This document shows positions 44,281-52,521 of a stretch of DNA of 64,000 bases, piece by piece; position 1 is the first letter of the stretch; each line of letters starts with the position of its first letter. Origin of the DNA: WJMT01 sp964611275. Lineage in GTDB: Bacteria; Acidobacteriota; Aminicenantia; Aminicenantales; Aminicenantaceae. Made by a program: the position numbers and the translations under genes. The DNA lies in contig CAZSZS010000040.1 in NCBI GenBank assembly GCA_964611275.1, forward strand, positions 3,091 to 67,090, read 5' to 3'. Under the pieces are notes generated by a model. That model searched no databases, was not told where the DNA came from, and saw nothing but the letters and a program-made list of their open reading frames with translations.

Positions 44281-45432
44281 TTAATAGATCGGGGAAAGCT
44301 TTCTTAATCTGTCAACGACTTCAGGCAGAGCCTTTATGACAGAATCAATATCGCTTTCCTTTGTAAACCTGCCTGTGGTGAGTTCCAATGAGCCGTGTGC
44401 TTCTTCGTGAAGCAAACCCATGGCGATCAGTGTATGAGAGGGCTCCAGTGTTTTTGAGGAGCAGGCTGAACCTGTTGAAACAGCTATCCCCTTGTCATTC
44501 AGTGACAGAAGCAGTGATTCGCCTTCGATCCCGTCGAAACGAAAATGAGCGTTGTTGGGCAGCCTGTTTTCAGGGTGCCCGTTAAGATAGGACCTTGGAA
44601 TACTTTCTAAGATCTCTTTGATCAGCCTGTCTCTGAAAGACTGTAATTTATGGGCTTCCTCTTTTCTTTCCTGCATCACGATCTCTGACGCACGGGCCAT
44701 TCCTGCGATGGCCGGCAGGTTTTCCGTGCCGGAGCGGATTCCGTTTTCCTGTCCTCCGCCAATGATCTGCGGCATCAACTTGATTCCTTTTCTTACATAG
44801 AGAACTCCCAATCCTTTGGGTCCGTAAATATCATTCGATGATAGGGTCATCAGGTCTATGAAATCTTTTTGGACATCTAGGGCAAGGAGCCCTTCGGCTG
44901 CCACAGCATCGGTATGAAAAGCGATGTCTCTTTCTCTGCACAAGCGGCCTATTTCCTTTATGGGCTGGATCGTACCGACTTCATTGCTGGCATAGCCTAT
45001 GGAAACAAGAAGGGAGTCATCTGTGAGCCGCTCAATTATTTTATCCGGATGCACTCTTCCGTAGTGGTCTACAGGGACCTTTGACACTTTAAATCCGGAT
45101 TTCATGAGAAACTTAGCTGTGTTGTGTATGGATATATGCTCTGTTTCTGAGAGGATGATGTGCTTTCCCTTACCTTTGTTTTTGAGCGCATAGCCAATAA
45201 GCGCCAGGTTATTGGACTCGGTGGCACCTGATGTGAATATGATTTCGTCAGGTTCGGCTTGAATGAAGCCTGCGATTGTGGAACGGCTTTTATCAAGAGC
45301 TTCTGTGGCTTGGTCTCCTATGGAATGCAGCGACGATGGATTTCCGAATGTTTCATTGAAATAGGGATCCATGGCTTTAACGACCCTTGGGTCTACAGGT
45401 TTTGAGGATTGGTAGTCAAGGTAGACATTCAT
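44281..45432 (-). CDS. iscS: IscS/NifS homologue lacking the PLP-binding lysine
   Basis: 383 aa, of normal length and with the whole aminotransferase-V frame: LDYQSSKPVDPRV, FTSGATESNNLALIG, SETEHISIHNT and the Cys loop STGSACSSKTLEPSH with Cys324. The PLP-lysine motif, normally SxHKxYGPKG, reads SSNDIYGPKG, so the Lys is Asp201 and the preceding His is Asn200. The Gln that stacks near PLP (DAxQ) is Ala here (DAVA). The usual cysteine desulfurase reaction therefore looks impossible, while Cys324 could still carry persulfide. From memory, the Archaeoglobus fulgidus IscS has the same Lys-to-Asp change and was crystallised with IscU without PLP. It lies between dsrE and iscU. A PLP-free sulfur carrier or structural partner is the likely role. 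Confidence 0.92.
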   Translation of the reverse strand: MNVYLDYQSSKPVDPRVVKAMDPYFNETFGNPSSLHSIGDQATEALDKSRSTIAGFIQAEPDEIIFTSGATESNNLALIGYALKNKGKGKHIILSETEHISIHNTAKFLMKSGFKVSKVPVDHYGRVHPDKIIERLTDDSLLVSIGYASNEVGTIQPIKEIGRLCRERDIAFHTDAVAAEGLLALDVQKDFIDLMTLSSNDIYGPKGLGVLYVRKGIKLMPQIIGGGQENGIRSGTENLPAIAGMARASEIVMQERKEEAHKLQSFRDRLIKEILESIPRSYLNGHPENRLPNNAHFRFDGIEGESLLLSLNDKGIAVSTGSACSSKTLEPSHTLIAMGLLHEEAHGSLELTTGRFTKESDIDSVIKALPEVVDRLRKLSPIY

Positions 45433-45447
45433 TTGTTTCTCCTTTTT

Positions 45448-45807
45448 TTAAAACCACATGGTTGTGTCAGATTCAAGAGCCAGGTCATTCAATGTGCCGG
45501 CTCCCACGATCTTCAAACCCGGGATAAGGTTGGCCTTTTCCATGCCCAGCATTTGTTTGGAGGCTTCGCAAACGTATATTTCTATGCCCATATCAAGCGT
45601 ATTTTTAATGACTTCTGATAAAGCAGGAAAGGAACCGGCTTTAATTTTCTCAGCAGCTCCAGGCTTTAAAACTCTCAGTCCCTGGCCCAGATAATAAATC
45701 TTAGCATCAATATCCATGGCCTTTGCGGTCTGGGCTAGGACAAGTGGGGAGTACTGCCTTTCCGGGTGATCACTTGTTTGAACATAAAGGATTGAATCTT
45801 TTTTCAT
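45448..45807 (-). CDS. DsrE-family sulfur-carrier protein
   Basis: 119 aa with the DsrE/DsrF fold: ILYVQTSDHPERQYSPLVLA, then DIDAKIYYLGQGLRVL and DMGIEIYVCEASKQMLG. Cys80 is at the position of the persulfide-carrying Cys of TusD/DsrE proteins. It should accept and pass sulfur in the cytoplasm. It lies 9 bp after tusA and 15 bp before iscS. TusA, DsrE and the lysine-less IscS thus form a plausible sulfur relay. Confidence 0.86.
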   Translation of the reverse strand: MKKDSILYVQTSDHPERQYSPLVLAQTAKAMDIDAKIYYLGQGLRVLKPGAAEKIKAGSFPALSEVIKNTLDMGIEIYVCEASKQMLGMEKANLIPGLKIVGAGTLNDLALESDTTMWF

Positions 45808-45816
45808 TCTTGCCTC

Positions 45817-46059
45817 CTATTTTATTTTTTTTATCAAGAACCGCATGGATTCATCTCTTTTTTCGAATGAGATGATCTCATGGCCTGTTCTTTTTGCAAA
45901 CCTCTTTATATCTTCCTCAGCAGCCGGGTCATCTGCCAGAACTTCCAGGATTTCTCCTTTTTCGATGCTGTCTATGCTTTCTCTTGTCTGGAACAAAGGT
46001 TCAGGACAAAAAAGTCCGATACAATCAAGGGTTTTTTGGGGTTTATTTTTTGATGACAT
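45817..46059 (-). CDS. tusA: TusA-family sulfurtransferase
   Basis: 80 aa, standard for TusA. The active-site motif reads DCIGLFCPEPLFQTRES, with Cys18 in CPEP and an extra Cys13 five residues before. TusA hands sulfane sulfur between proteins. AGGAGGG is a strong ribosome-binding site. It is the first gene of the operon, behind a near-consensus promoter and an inverted repeat. Confidence 0.92.
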   Translation of the reverse strand: MSSKNKPQKTLDCIGLFCPEPLFQTRESIDSIEKGEILEVLADDPAAEEDIKRFAKRTGHEIISFEKRDESMRFLIKKIK

Positions 46060-46084
46060 CGCTTCACCCTCCTATGAGTTATAA

Positions 46085-46105
46085 ATCCTATAGAAATTGT
46101 AGGAT
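46085..46105. promoter_or_regulatory. Operator-like inverted repeat ATCCTA-N9-TAGGAT near the isc-operon start of transcription
   Basis: Perfect 6-bp arms (46085-46090 and 46100-46105) lie just downstream of the -10 box, so a bound protein would block the tusA operon. The divergent padR gene is another possible target. No known box (Fur, IscR) fits well. Confidence 0.5.
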
Positions 46106-46111
46106 ATGTAT

Positions 46112-46140
46112 AATATAAGGCTTTTATCCCCCTTTGTCAA
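46112..46140 (-). promoter_or_regulatory. tusA-dsrE-iscS-iscU promoter (TTGACA, 17 bp, TATATT)
   Basis: TTGACA (46140-46135) and TATATT (46117-46112), read on the minus strand, have a 17-bp spacer. It is one of the closest matches to consensus in the window. Confidence 0.65.
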
Positions 46141-46286
46141 CCTCATATTTTCTTATTTTTTTTATATTCCAGTCAACCTTTTTGTCGGGTTTTACGTCTT
46201 ATATACAGAAGTTCGAAATTTTCGAAGTGCTCATTGGGCATGAAAAAAATGAAATTTTCAAAAGAGTCAATAATAAGGAGCCAAGC

Positions 46287-46616
46287 ATGAAAACCTTTAC
46301 CAAAAAAGAAGAGCAGATCCTCCTGGCAATTTACCATCTCAAAGATAAAGCCTATCTGATCCCTATTCGGGAAATGATAAAGAAATTTACGGGAAAATAC
46401 TATTCTGTGGGCACCATCTATGCCCCTCTGAACCGTCTCCATAGCTGTGGTTATTTGAAGACGTATGTGGAAAAGCCCGAATCCTCCTCCGGAGGCAAAC
46501 CTATCAAATATTACTGCCTGACCAAAGACGGATTGGAAGCCCTGGAATCTCTTAAAAGACAGAATGAGTTGATGTGGGAAGGCTTTAAGGTGCCTGCTTT
46601 TGGCGACAAGAATTAA
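46287..46616 (+). CDS. PadR-family transcriptional regulator
   Basis: About 109 aa. The ATG at 46287 is chosen for the AAGGAG (46275-46280); a longer frame upstream has no site. The winged helix reads EEQILLAIYHLKDKAYLIPI, then YYSVGTIYAPLNRLHSCGYL and KYYCLTKDGLEALES. PadR proteins repress efflux or stress genes in response to small molecules. The permease gene begins two bases after its stop, a pairing common in Acidobacteria-like genomes. Confidence 0.9.
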   Translation: MKTFTKKEEQILLAIYHLKDKAYLIPIREMIKKFTGKYYSVGTIYAPLNRLHSCGYLKTYVEKPESSSGGKPIKYYCLTKDGLEALESLKRQNELMWEGFKVPAFGDKN

Positions 46617-46618
46617 TC

Positions 46619-49195
46619 ATGAAAAAAGCAAAACCCCGTATACCTGGATTGGCCTTTGGATTCCTTAAGCGAATTCTTCCAAAAGAGGACTCTGTATATT
46701 TGAGTGAAAATTTCAAGGAACTGTACGAGTACAGAGTGAAAACAGGGGGCCGGTTCAAAGCGGGGATATGGTTCTGGGGAGAAATTTTAAAATCCCTGCC
46801 TGGATTTTTATATTCAGCACTTTACTGGAGGTATATGATGTTTAAAAATTACTTTGTCGTTTCAATAAGAAATATCCGCAAACACACACTTCACTCCATC
46901 ATTAATATTGCAGGAATGTCTTTGGGCCTTTTTGTCTGTCTGCTCATTTTTCTCTGGGTTCAGAATGAAATAGGGTTTGACAGGTTTCATACACAAAGAG
47001 ACGACATTGCCCAGGTCTATTCCGAAACCCTGTATTCAAATGGAAGCACTCAGGTTTTCATGGGCTCTTACTATCCTTTGGCGAAGATTTTGAAACAAGA
47101 ATGCCCTGAGGTCAGGGAGGCGGTCCGGTATGAAACCGCAAACGGCATTTCCTTGAGATATAAAGATAAGCAATTCACCAATGATACCGTCGGCCTGGCT
47201 GATCCCGCCTTTTTTGATATCTTTTCCTTCTCTTTTATCAAAGGCGATCCTGAGCTGGCCCTGCAAAACAATTATTCCGTTATTCTAACGGAAAAAATGG
47301 CCAGAAAATATTTCGGAAATGATGAGCCTATTGGAAAAACACTCACTTTGAACAACGAAGTGGATATCCAGGTCACAGGTGTCATCGAAGATGTTCCATC
47401 GCAGTCTTCACTCCAGTTTAACTGTGTCGCTCCTTATGTTCTCAAGTATGCTCCGGATTTTAAAGAGCCTGAACACTGGGGAGGAAATCCTCTTGCAACT
47501 TACGTCCTGCTGCAAAAAAACAGTGATCCTTCTCAACTGGAACAAAAAATCACATCCATTGTGGACAAACACGCTCAGTGGGAAACTGCAGAGGTCTCTT
47601 TTTATTTGCATCCCCTGAAAAAAATGCACCTCTATTCTCCCCAGGGAGGCGGTTTGATCCAGTCCCTGTTGATTTTTTCCGCCATTGCCCTCTTTGTTCT
47701 CTTTATTGCCATCATCAACTTTGTGAATCTGAGCACAGCTAAAGCAGCCACCCGGGCCAAGGAAGTGGGAGTCCGCAAAGTAGTAGGGGCCAGGAAGAGA
47801 GAACTTATCCAGCAGTTCATGGGCGAATCCCTGATGATCTCTCTCATCACACTGATCATTGCCGTCTTACTTCTGGCCGTCTTTCTCCCCTCTTTTAACC
47901 AGTTTGCGGGAAAACAATTTTCGCTTCATCTTCTGCTCAAACCCGAAGTGGCTCTTGGGTTTTTAGGCATGGCCCTGATTACAGGATTTCTTGCCGGAGT
48001 GTATCCGGCTCTTTACCTCTCCAATATCCAACCCAGAAGTATCATGAAAGGTCTTGCTGGAGTACGGAATAAAGGTTCTTTACGCAAAATTCTGGTCGTG
48101 TCCCAGTTTTCTCTTTCCATTATCATGATCATCAGTACAGTTGTGGTCTTCAGACAATTAAACTATATGATGAGCACAGACCTGGGTTTTGACAGAGAAA
48201 ATCTGATCGTTCTCCCGATGAGCCAGAGAATCCAGGAGGGATTCGAACCTCTGCGGAACGAATTATTGAGCGATCCTCAGGTCGAAAGCGTGACAAAAAG
48301 CCTTCAGGGCCCATGGCATATCGGATCCACTGTACGTGCAGTGGACTGGGATGGAAAGCCTGCGGATGAGACGATCTATATGCATTGGGATTATGTGGGA
48401 TACGATTATTTTTCAACCTTAAAAATGGATATCATTGAAGGCCGGGCTTTTTCCAGAGAATTTCCTACAGACCTCAAAGAGGCATACATCGTAAATGAGG
48501 AAGCCGTGAAACTCATGGGAATGGAATCTCCGGTCGGAAAGCGGCTTTCGGTTTTTCAGAATCAAGGTCAGATCATCGGCGTGGTGAAAAATTTCCACTT
48601 CCAGCCCCTTTATCATGAAATAAAACCATTTGTCTTTATGCTGAGGCCTGATTCCAGTTCCCTGGCTTTTATGCGGATAAGACCGGAAAACGTATCCGGA
48701 ACTCTGGAGAACATTCGGACCATTCTGGCCAAACACAATCCCGGATCAAAAGGAGATTTGCTTTTCTTTAATGATATTCTCTCCCGGTATATCTACACTG
48801 CAGAGGAGCAAACAGGAAAAATTGCCGGGTACTTCACTCTTCTTGCCGTGCTTATATCCTGCATAGGGCTTTTTGGCCTGGCTGCTTTTATGGCCGAACA
48901 GCGCACCAAAGAGATCGGCGTTCGAAAAATTGTGGGCGCTTCCATGAAGAATGTGGTGTTTATGCTGACCAAAGACTTCACCAAATGGATTTTGCTGTCC
49001 AATATTATCTCCTGGCCCGTGGCTTATCTTATCATGAAAAACATTCTTGAAAAGTACTCTTACAGAACACACATCGGGCCGGAGCTGTTTATTTTGTCAG
49101 GTCTTGCCGCTTTTATCGTAGCTTTACTGACCGTCAGCTTTCTGGCTTTTAAAGCAGCACGTGCCAATCCTGCTGACTCTCTCCGGTATGAATAA
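46619..49195 (+). CDS. Duplicated orphan FtsX/MacB-type ABC permease (ADOP-like)
   Basis: 858 aa. An N-terminal permease-prefix segment (about 1-65) is followed by a TM helix (IINIAGMSLGLFVCLLIFLW) and a MacB periplasmic core domain. Three TM helices with an FtsX domain end near residue 450. A second TM-periplasmic-FtsX unit repeats this pattern to the C-terminus. The FtsX motif ARAKEVGVRKVVGARKREL-like is present twice (EVGVRKVVGA, EIGVRKIVGA). No ATPase gene is adjacent, as in the acidobacterial duplicated orphan permeases. Substrate unknown. Translation is coupled to padR. Confidence 0.88.
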   Translation: MKKAKPRIPGLAFGFLKRILPKEDSVYLSENFKELYEYRVKTGGRFKAGIWFWGEILKSLPGFLYSALYWRYMMFKNYFVVSIRNIRKHTLHSIINIAGMSLGLFVCLLIFLWVQNEIGFDRFHTQRDDIAQVYSETLYSNGSTQVFMGSYYPLAKILKQECPEVREAVRYETANGISLRYKDKQFTNDTVGLADPAFFDIFSFSFIKGDPELALQNNYSVILTEKMARKYFGNDEPIGKTLTLNNEVDIQVTGVIEDVPSQSSLQFNCVAPYVLKYAPDFKEPEHWGGNPLATYVLLQKNSDPSQLEQKITSIVDKHAQWETAEVSFYLHPLKKMHLYSPQGGGLIQSLLIFSAIALFVLFIAIINFVNLSTAKAATRAKEVGVRKVVGARKRELIQQFMGESLMISLITLIIAVLLLAVFLPSFNQFAGKQFSLHLLLKPEVALGFLGMALITGFLAGVYPALYLSNIQPRSIMKGLAGVRNKGSLRKILVVSQFSLSIIMIISTVVVFRQLNYMMSTDLGFDRENLIVLPMSQRIQEGFEPLRNELLSDPQVESVTKSLQGPWHIGSTVRAVDWDGKPADETIYMHWDYVGYDYFSTLKMDIIEGRAFSREFPTDLKEAYIVNEEAVKLMGMESPVGKRLSVFQNQGQIIGVVKNFHFQPLYHEIKPFVFMLRPDSSSLAFMRIRPENVSGTLENIRTILAKHNPGSKGDLLFFNDILSRYIYTAEEQTGKIAGYFTLLAVLISCIGLFGLAAFMAEQRTKEIGVRKIVGASMKNVVFMLTKDFTKWILLSNIISWPVAYLIMKNILEKYSYRTHIGPELFILSGLAAFIVALLTVSFLAFKAARANPADSLRYE

Positions 49196-49281
49196 GAGAA
49201 GCGGCTACCGAAGAACCTCGTTTTCCCAGATCGGGCTGGCAGTGCTGGAGCGGGATTCGTTAGCGTGGTGATAGGTGATGA

Positions 49282-49974
49282 CTATACGGGCTCAAATTCG
49301 TCCTTAGATGCCCCGCACACCGGGCAGACCCAATCGTCAGGGATATCTTTAAAAGCGGTTCCCGGCTCGATTCCGCTGTCAGGATCGCCCTTTTCCGGTT
49401 CATAAATATATCCGCACACTGTGCATCTGTAAGATTTCATTTTTGTTTTCTCCTTTTTTTCCGTGTTTTTTTCTTTAACATAAGTGGGCGCATTTTTGTC
49501 TGTCTTGCCTTTTTTGACCTCATGATAATAGGAGTAGGTAAGGGGTTCCCCCTGTTTCAGTTTTTCTGCTTCAATCAGCTTTCCCACAAATGCAGTGTGA
49601 GTGCCCACGTCTAAAGCCTCTGTCACTTCACATAAAAGATACCCAAGAGTGTTCTCGGTCAGATAGGGGATGCCTTTTTTCCCTGTTTTGTAGCCGACTT
49701 CCTTGAATTTATCGAATTCACGGCCCGACCTGAAACCAAAAGTCCCGATAAACTTAAGAGGTGTGTCCTTTTCTAAAATTGAGACCGAGAAAACTTTGCT
49801 TTCAGTGATATAGTTATGTGTGAGATTTTTTTTATTGAGGCATACCAGAATTTTAGGGGGCTCTGCGGTGATCTGAGTCACAACATTTGCTATCTGGCCG
49901 TTGTATTTTTCTCCCTTTTTGGAGCTTATCACATAAACTCCATAGCTGATATCGAACAAAGTGGTTATATCCAT
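49282..49974 (-). CDS. Flavin reductase-rubredoxin fusion (high-molecular-weight rubredoxin type)
   Basis: 230 aa. Residues 1-155 are a flavin reductase (FMN-binding split barrel: TLFDISYGVYVISSKKG, HNYITESKVFSVSIL). A Lys/Glu linker leads to a C-terminal rubredoxin with CTVCGYIY and CPVCGASKDEF holding one Fe. This layout is known from Moorella-type Hrb, which passes electrons from NADH to flavodiiron oxygen or NO reductases. The inferred role is oxygen detoxification in an anaerobe. No flavodiiron protein gene is in the window. The gene is divergent from the permease gene, and CTTAGGAG precedes its start. Confidence 0.92.
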   Translation of the reverse strand: MDITTLFDISYGVYVISSKKGEKYNGQIANVVTQITAEPPKILVCLNKKNLTHNYITESKVFSVSILEKDTPLKFIGTFGFRSGREFDKFKEVGYKTGKKGIPYLTENTLGYLLCEVTEALDVGTHTAFVGKLIEAEKLKQGEPLTYSYYHEVKKGKTDKNAPTYVKEKNTEKKEKTKMKSYRCTVCGYIYEPEKGDPDSGIEPGTAFKDIPDDWVCPVCGASKDEFEPV

Positions 49975-50070
49975 TGATCATTCTCCTAAGAAATGTTTCC
50001 ATATTGCGGTACTGCTCTTTATTATGCAACATTTTTGTATACAATGGAACAGCTGGAGTGGAAAGATAAA

Positions 50071-50099
50071 TTGACAATTCCCTCTATAATGAATATTGT
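50071..50099 (+). promoter_or_regulatory. Promoter of the APC permease gene (TTGACA, 17 bp, TATTGT)
   Basis: TTGACA at 50071-50076 and TATTGT at 50094-50099 with a 17-bp spacer. A TATAAT at 50085 is too close to the -35 to be its partner. Confidence 0.4.
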
Positions 50100-50141
50100 T
50101 ATGAAAAGTCAGAATCAGAATGCAATCAGGAATGTTTGGCG

Positions 50142-52490
50142 ATGAAAAATAACAGCACAGAGTTTAAAAGCAAAGCTCCCGGTACGGAACTGGCAAGGGA
50201 TATGGGATTGATGCATGTCACGATGATCGGTGTGGGAGCCATGATCGGGGCAGGCATATTCGTTCTTACCGGGTTGGCTGCCGGTGTGGCAGGCCCAGCC
50301 TTGATTCTTGTGTTTCTCCTTAATGGAATTGTAACCGGATTTACCGCCATGTCCTATGCAGAGCTGGGATCCTGTTTTCCCGAGGCAGGGGGCGGATATC
50401 TTTGGGTTAAGGAAGCGCTGCCCCAGCCAAACGGATTTTTATCCGGATGGATCAGCTGGTTTGCCCATGCCGTGGCATGCAGCCTTTATGCCGTTGCCTT
50501 CGGAGCTTTTGCCGTTGATTTATTGAGCTTGGGGGGAGTGGATTTTGAACGGCTGGTCCCCTCTATCGTAAAGTCTCCGCCCCATTTGTTTTGGACAAAA
50601 TTGGTCGCTGTTCTTGTGGGTATTGTCTTCGTTTATATTAATTACCGGGGGGCTAAGGAAACAGGCCAGGCTGAAACATTCGTGACAATGGTTAAAATCA
50701 TTGTGATTGCTATGTTTATAGCCTTTGGATGCTATGCTATTTTCTCCGGGAATCTGGCAGAACCATGGCAGAGTCATTTTAGGGGGTTTTTTCAAAAAGG
50801 GCCTATGGGTATCATCATGGCCATGGGGCTGACTTTTATTGCTTTTGAGGGATATGAGATCATTGCCCAGTGTGGTGAAGAAGTTGTCAATCCTAAAAAG
50901 AACATACCGCGTTCCATTTTTCTTTCTCTTATCATTGTGGTCCCTATCTATCTTCTGGTCGCTTTTGTTGCTCTGGGAGCTGTGACTCCGGAGGGAGGTA
51001 TGCCGAGCTGGCAGTATCTCGGGACAAGAGGCGAGCTGGCCATGATCGAGGCAGCAGAGCATTTTATGATGGGAAAAATCGGAAGGATTATTTTCCTCAT
51101 AGGAGGTCTGTTTTCAACTATGTCTGCTCTGAATGCCACGATTTACTCTTCCTCAAGGGTCAGCTTTGCCATGGGCAGAGACCATAACCTTCCCGGAGTA
51201 TTCGGGAAAATTCATAAAAAAAAGAGAACTCCCCATATGGCCGTATTTATTTCAGGGGCTTTCATATTGTTTATGGCCGTAGTACTCCCGATCGAAGATA
51301 TTGCCAGTGCTACAGATGCGATGTTCCTGCTGCTGTTCATATTCGTTAATATAGCTGTTATTAACCTGAGGAAGAATCGTCCGGATCTGGACAGGGGATT
51401 TAAGGTGCCTTTTTCCCCGTTCATTCCTATCCTTGCTACTTTCCTGAATCTTTTACTGGCTGTATTTTTGTTTTTCTACAGGCCGTTAGGTGTGTGGGTC
51501 TGTGTTGGATATATTCTTTTGGGTGTTTTTATCTATTATATTTATTCCAGGAAGAAAGAGTTCACAGCCAAAGCGGCTCCTGCCATCCATATGGAGCGTT
51601 CGGTTTTCCTGGGAAATGAATCTAAATACCATATTTTAGTTCCGGTAGCGAATGAACAAACCGTAAAGCAACTGCAGAAGTATGCTGTTGAGATCGCGGA
51701 GAATCGCGATGCGGACATGACAGTGCTGAATGTCATCCGGGTCCCTTCCCAGCTTCCTCCCAGTATGGGACGCAAATATCTGAATGAATCAAGAGCTATC
51801 CTTGAAAAAGCCATTGATGCTGCGGAGGGCAAAAACATACCCATCTCTTCGGTTGTCAAAGTCACCCATAATATACCAAAAGCTATCATTGAGACATGTG
51901 AAGAGAGGAAAATTGATTTAATGGTGCTCGGTTGGGAGGGAGAGAAGGCGGCGCATAATAGAGTTTTTGGCACGATTTTGGATGAGATCATACTGAACAC
52001 CGTATGTGATATCGTGCTTATTTGCCGTCCTCCGGCTAGAGAAGCCCAAGTATCGCGAATATTGATTCCGGTGAGCACGATAAAATACGCTGTTCTTTCC
52101 TTACAGATGGCAGAAATATTGGTCAAGGACAAACAGATCCCCATTGTTCTTTTTCATGCCACATACAGAGATGATATTGAGGAAATAAAAAAGTATTATG
52201 AAACTGAACTGAGGAAGCTGAACTGCGGAATAAATCCTGATAAATACAAGATCAAAATCAAGAAAGCATCCAGACTGTCGGATTCCATTCTTGAGGAGAC
52301 CCGGAGTGATGACCTCGTGATTATGGGCGCTCCGGAAGAGGGATTGGTGCAGCGCGCCATGTTTGGAGATATTCCTGTGGAGATCGCCAAGAGAAGCAAA
52401 GCATCTCTTATTCTGACCAAGAAATATACGGGCCATGTGAAAACATGGTTCCAGAAATTTTTCGGCTCCAGGAAGACCATCCTGGAGTAG
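50142..52490 (+). CDS. APC-family amino-acid permease with C-terminal universal-stress domains
   Basis: About 782 aa from the ATG at 50142. Residues 25-445 form an APC transporter of about 12 TM helices (VTMIGVGAMIGAGIFVLTGL, the first helix with the GAGIF motif; AELGSCFPEAGGGYLWV). Residues 480-770 hold two UspA-type domains (YHILVPVANEQTVKQLQKYA, SRILIPVSTIKYAVLSLQMA) with weak nucleotide loops. It should import or exchange amino acids or cations at the inner membrane, with the stress domains as regulatory parts. The substrate is unknown. Confidence 0.9.
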   Translation: MKNNSTEFKSKAPGTELARDMGLMHVTMIGVGAMIGAGIFVLTGLAAGVAGPALILVFLLNGIVTGFTAMSYAELGSCFPEAGGGYLWVKEALPQPNGFLSGWISWFAHAVACSLYAVAFGAFAVDLLSLGGVDFERLVPSIVKSPPHLFWTKLVAVLVGIVFVYINYRGAKETGQAETFVTMVKIIVIAMFIAFGCYAIFSGNLAEPWQSHFRGFFQKGPMGIIMAMGLTFIAFEGYEIIAQCGEEVVNPKKNIPRSIFLSLIIVVPIYLLVAFVALGAVTPEGGMPSWQYLGTRGELAMIEAAEHFMMGKIGRIIFLIGGLFSTMSALNATIYSSSRVSFAMGRDHNLPGVFGKIHKKKRTPHMAVFISGAFILFMAVVLPIEDIASATDAMFLLLFIFVNIAVINLRKNRPDLDRGFKVPFSPFIPILATFLNLLLAVFLFFYRPLGVWVCVGYILLGVFIYYIYSRKKEFTAKAAPAIHMERSVFLGNESKYHILVPVANEQTVKQLQKYAVEIAENRDADMTVLNVIRVPSQLPPSMGRKYLNESRAILEKAIDAAEGKNIPISSVVKVTHNIPKAIIETCEERKIDLMVLGWEGEKAAHNRVFGTILDEIILNTVCDIVLICRPPAREAQVSRILIPVSTIKYAVLSLQMAEILVKDKQIPIVLFHATYRDDIEEIKKYYETELRKLNCGINPDKYKIKIKKASRLSDSILEETRSDDLVIMGAPEEGLVQRAMFGDIPVEIAKRSKASLILTKKYTGHVKTWFQKFFGSRKTILE

Positions 52491-52521
52491 GATCTAAAAG
52501 AAATTTAAAGACCTGTGGTTT

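Noticed and set aside
50085..50090. TATAAT as the -10 box of the permease promoter
   Set aside because: Only 8 bp separate it from the TTGACA; the TATTGT at 50094 has the proper 17-bp spacing.
51542..52144. 200-codon minus-strand frame opposite the APC permease stress domains
   Set aside because: Ser/Thr-rich translation without family features, fully inside a coding gene.
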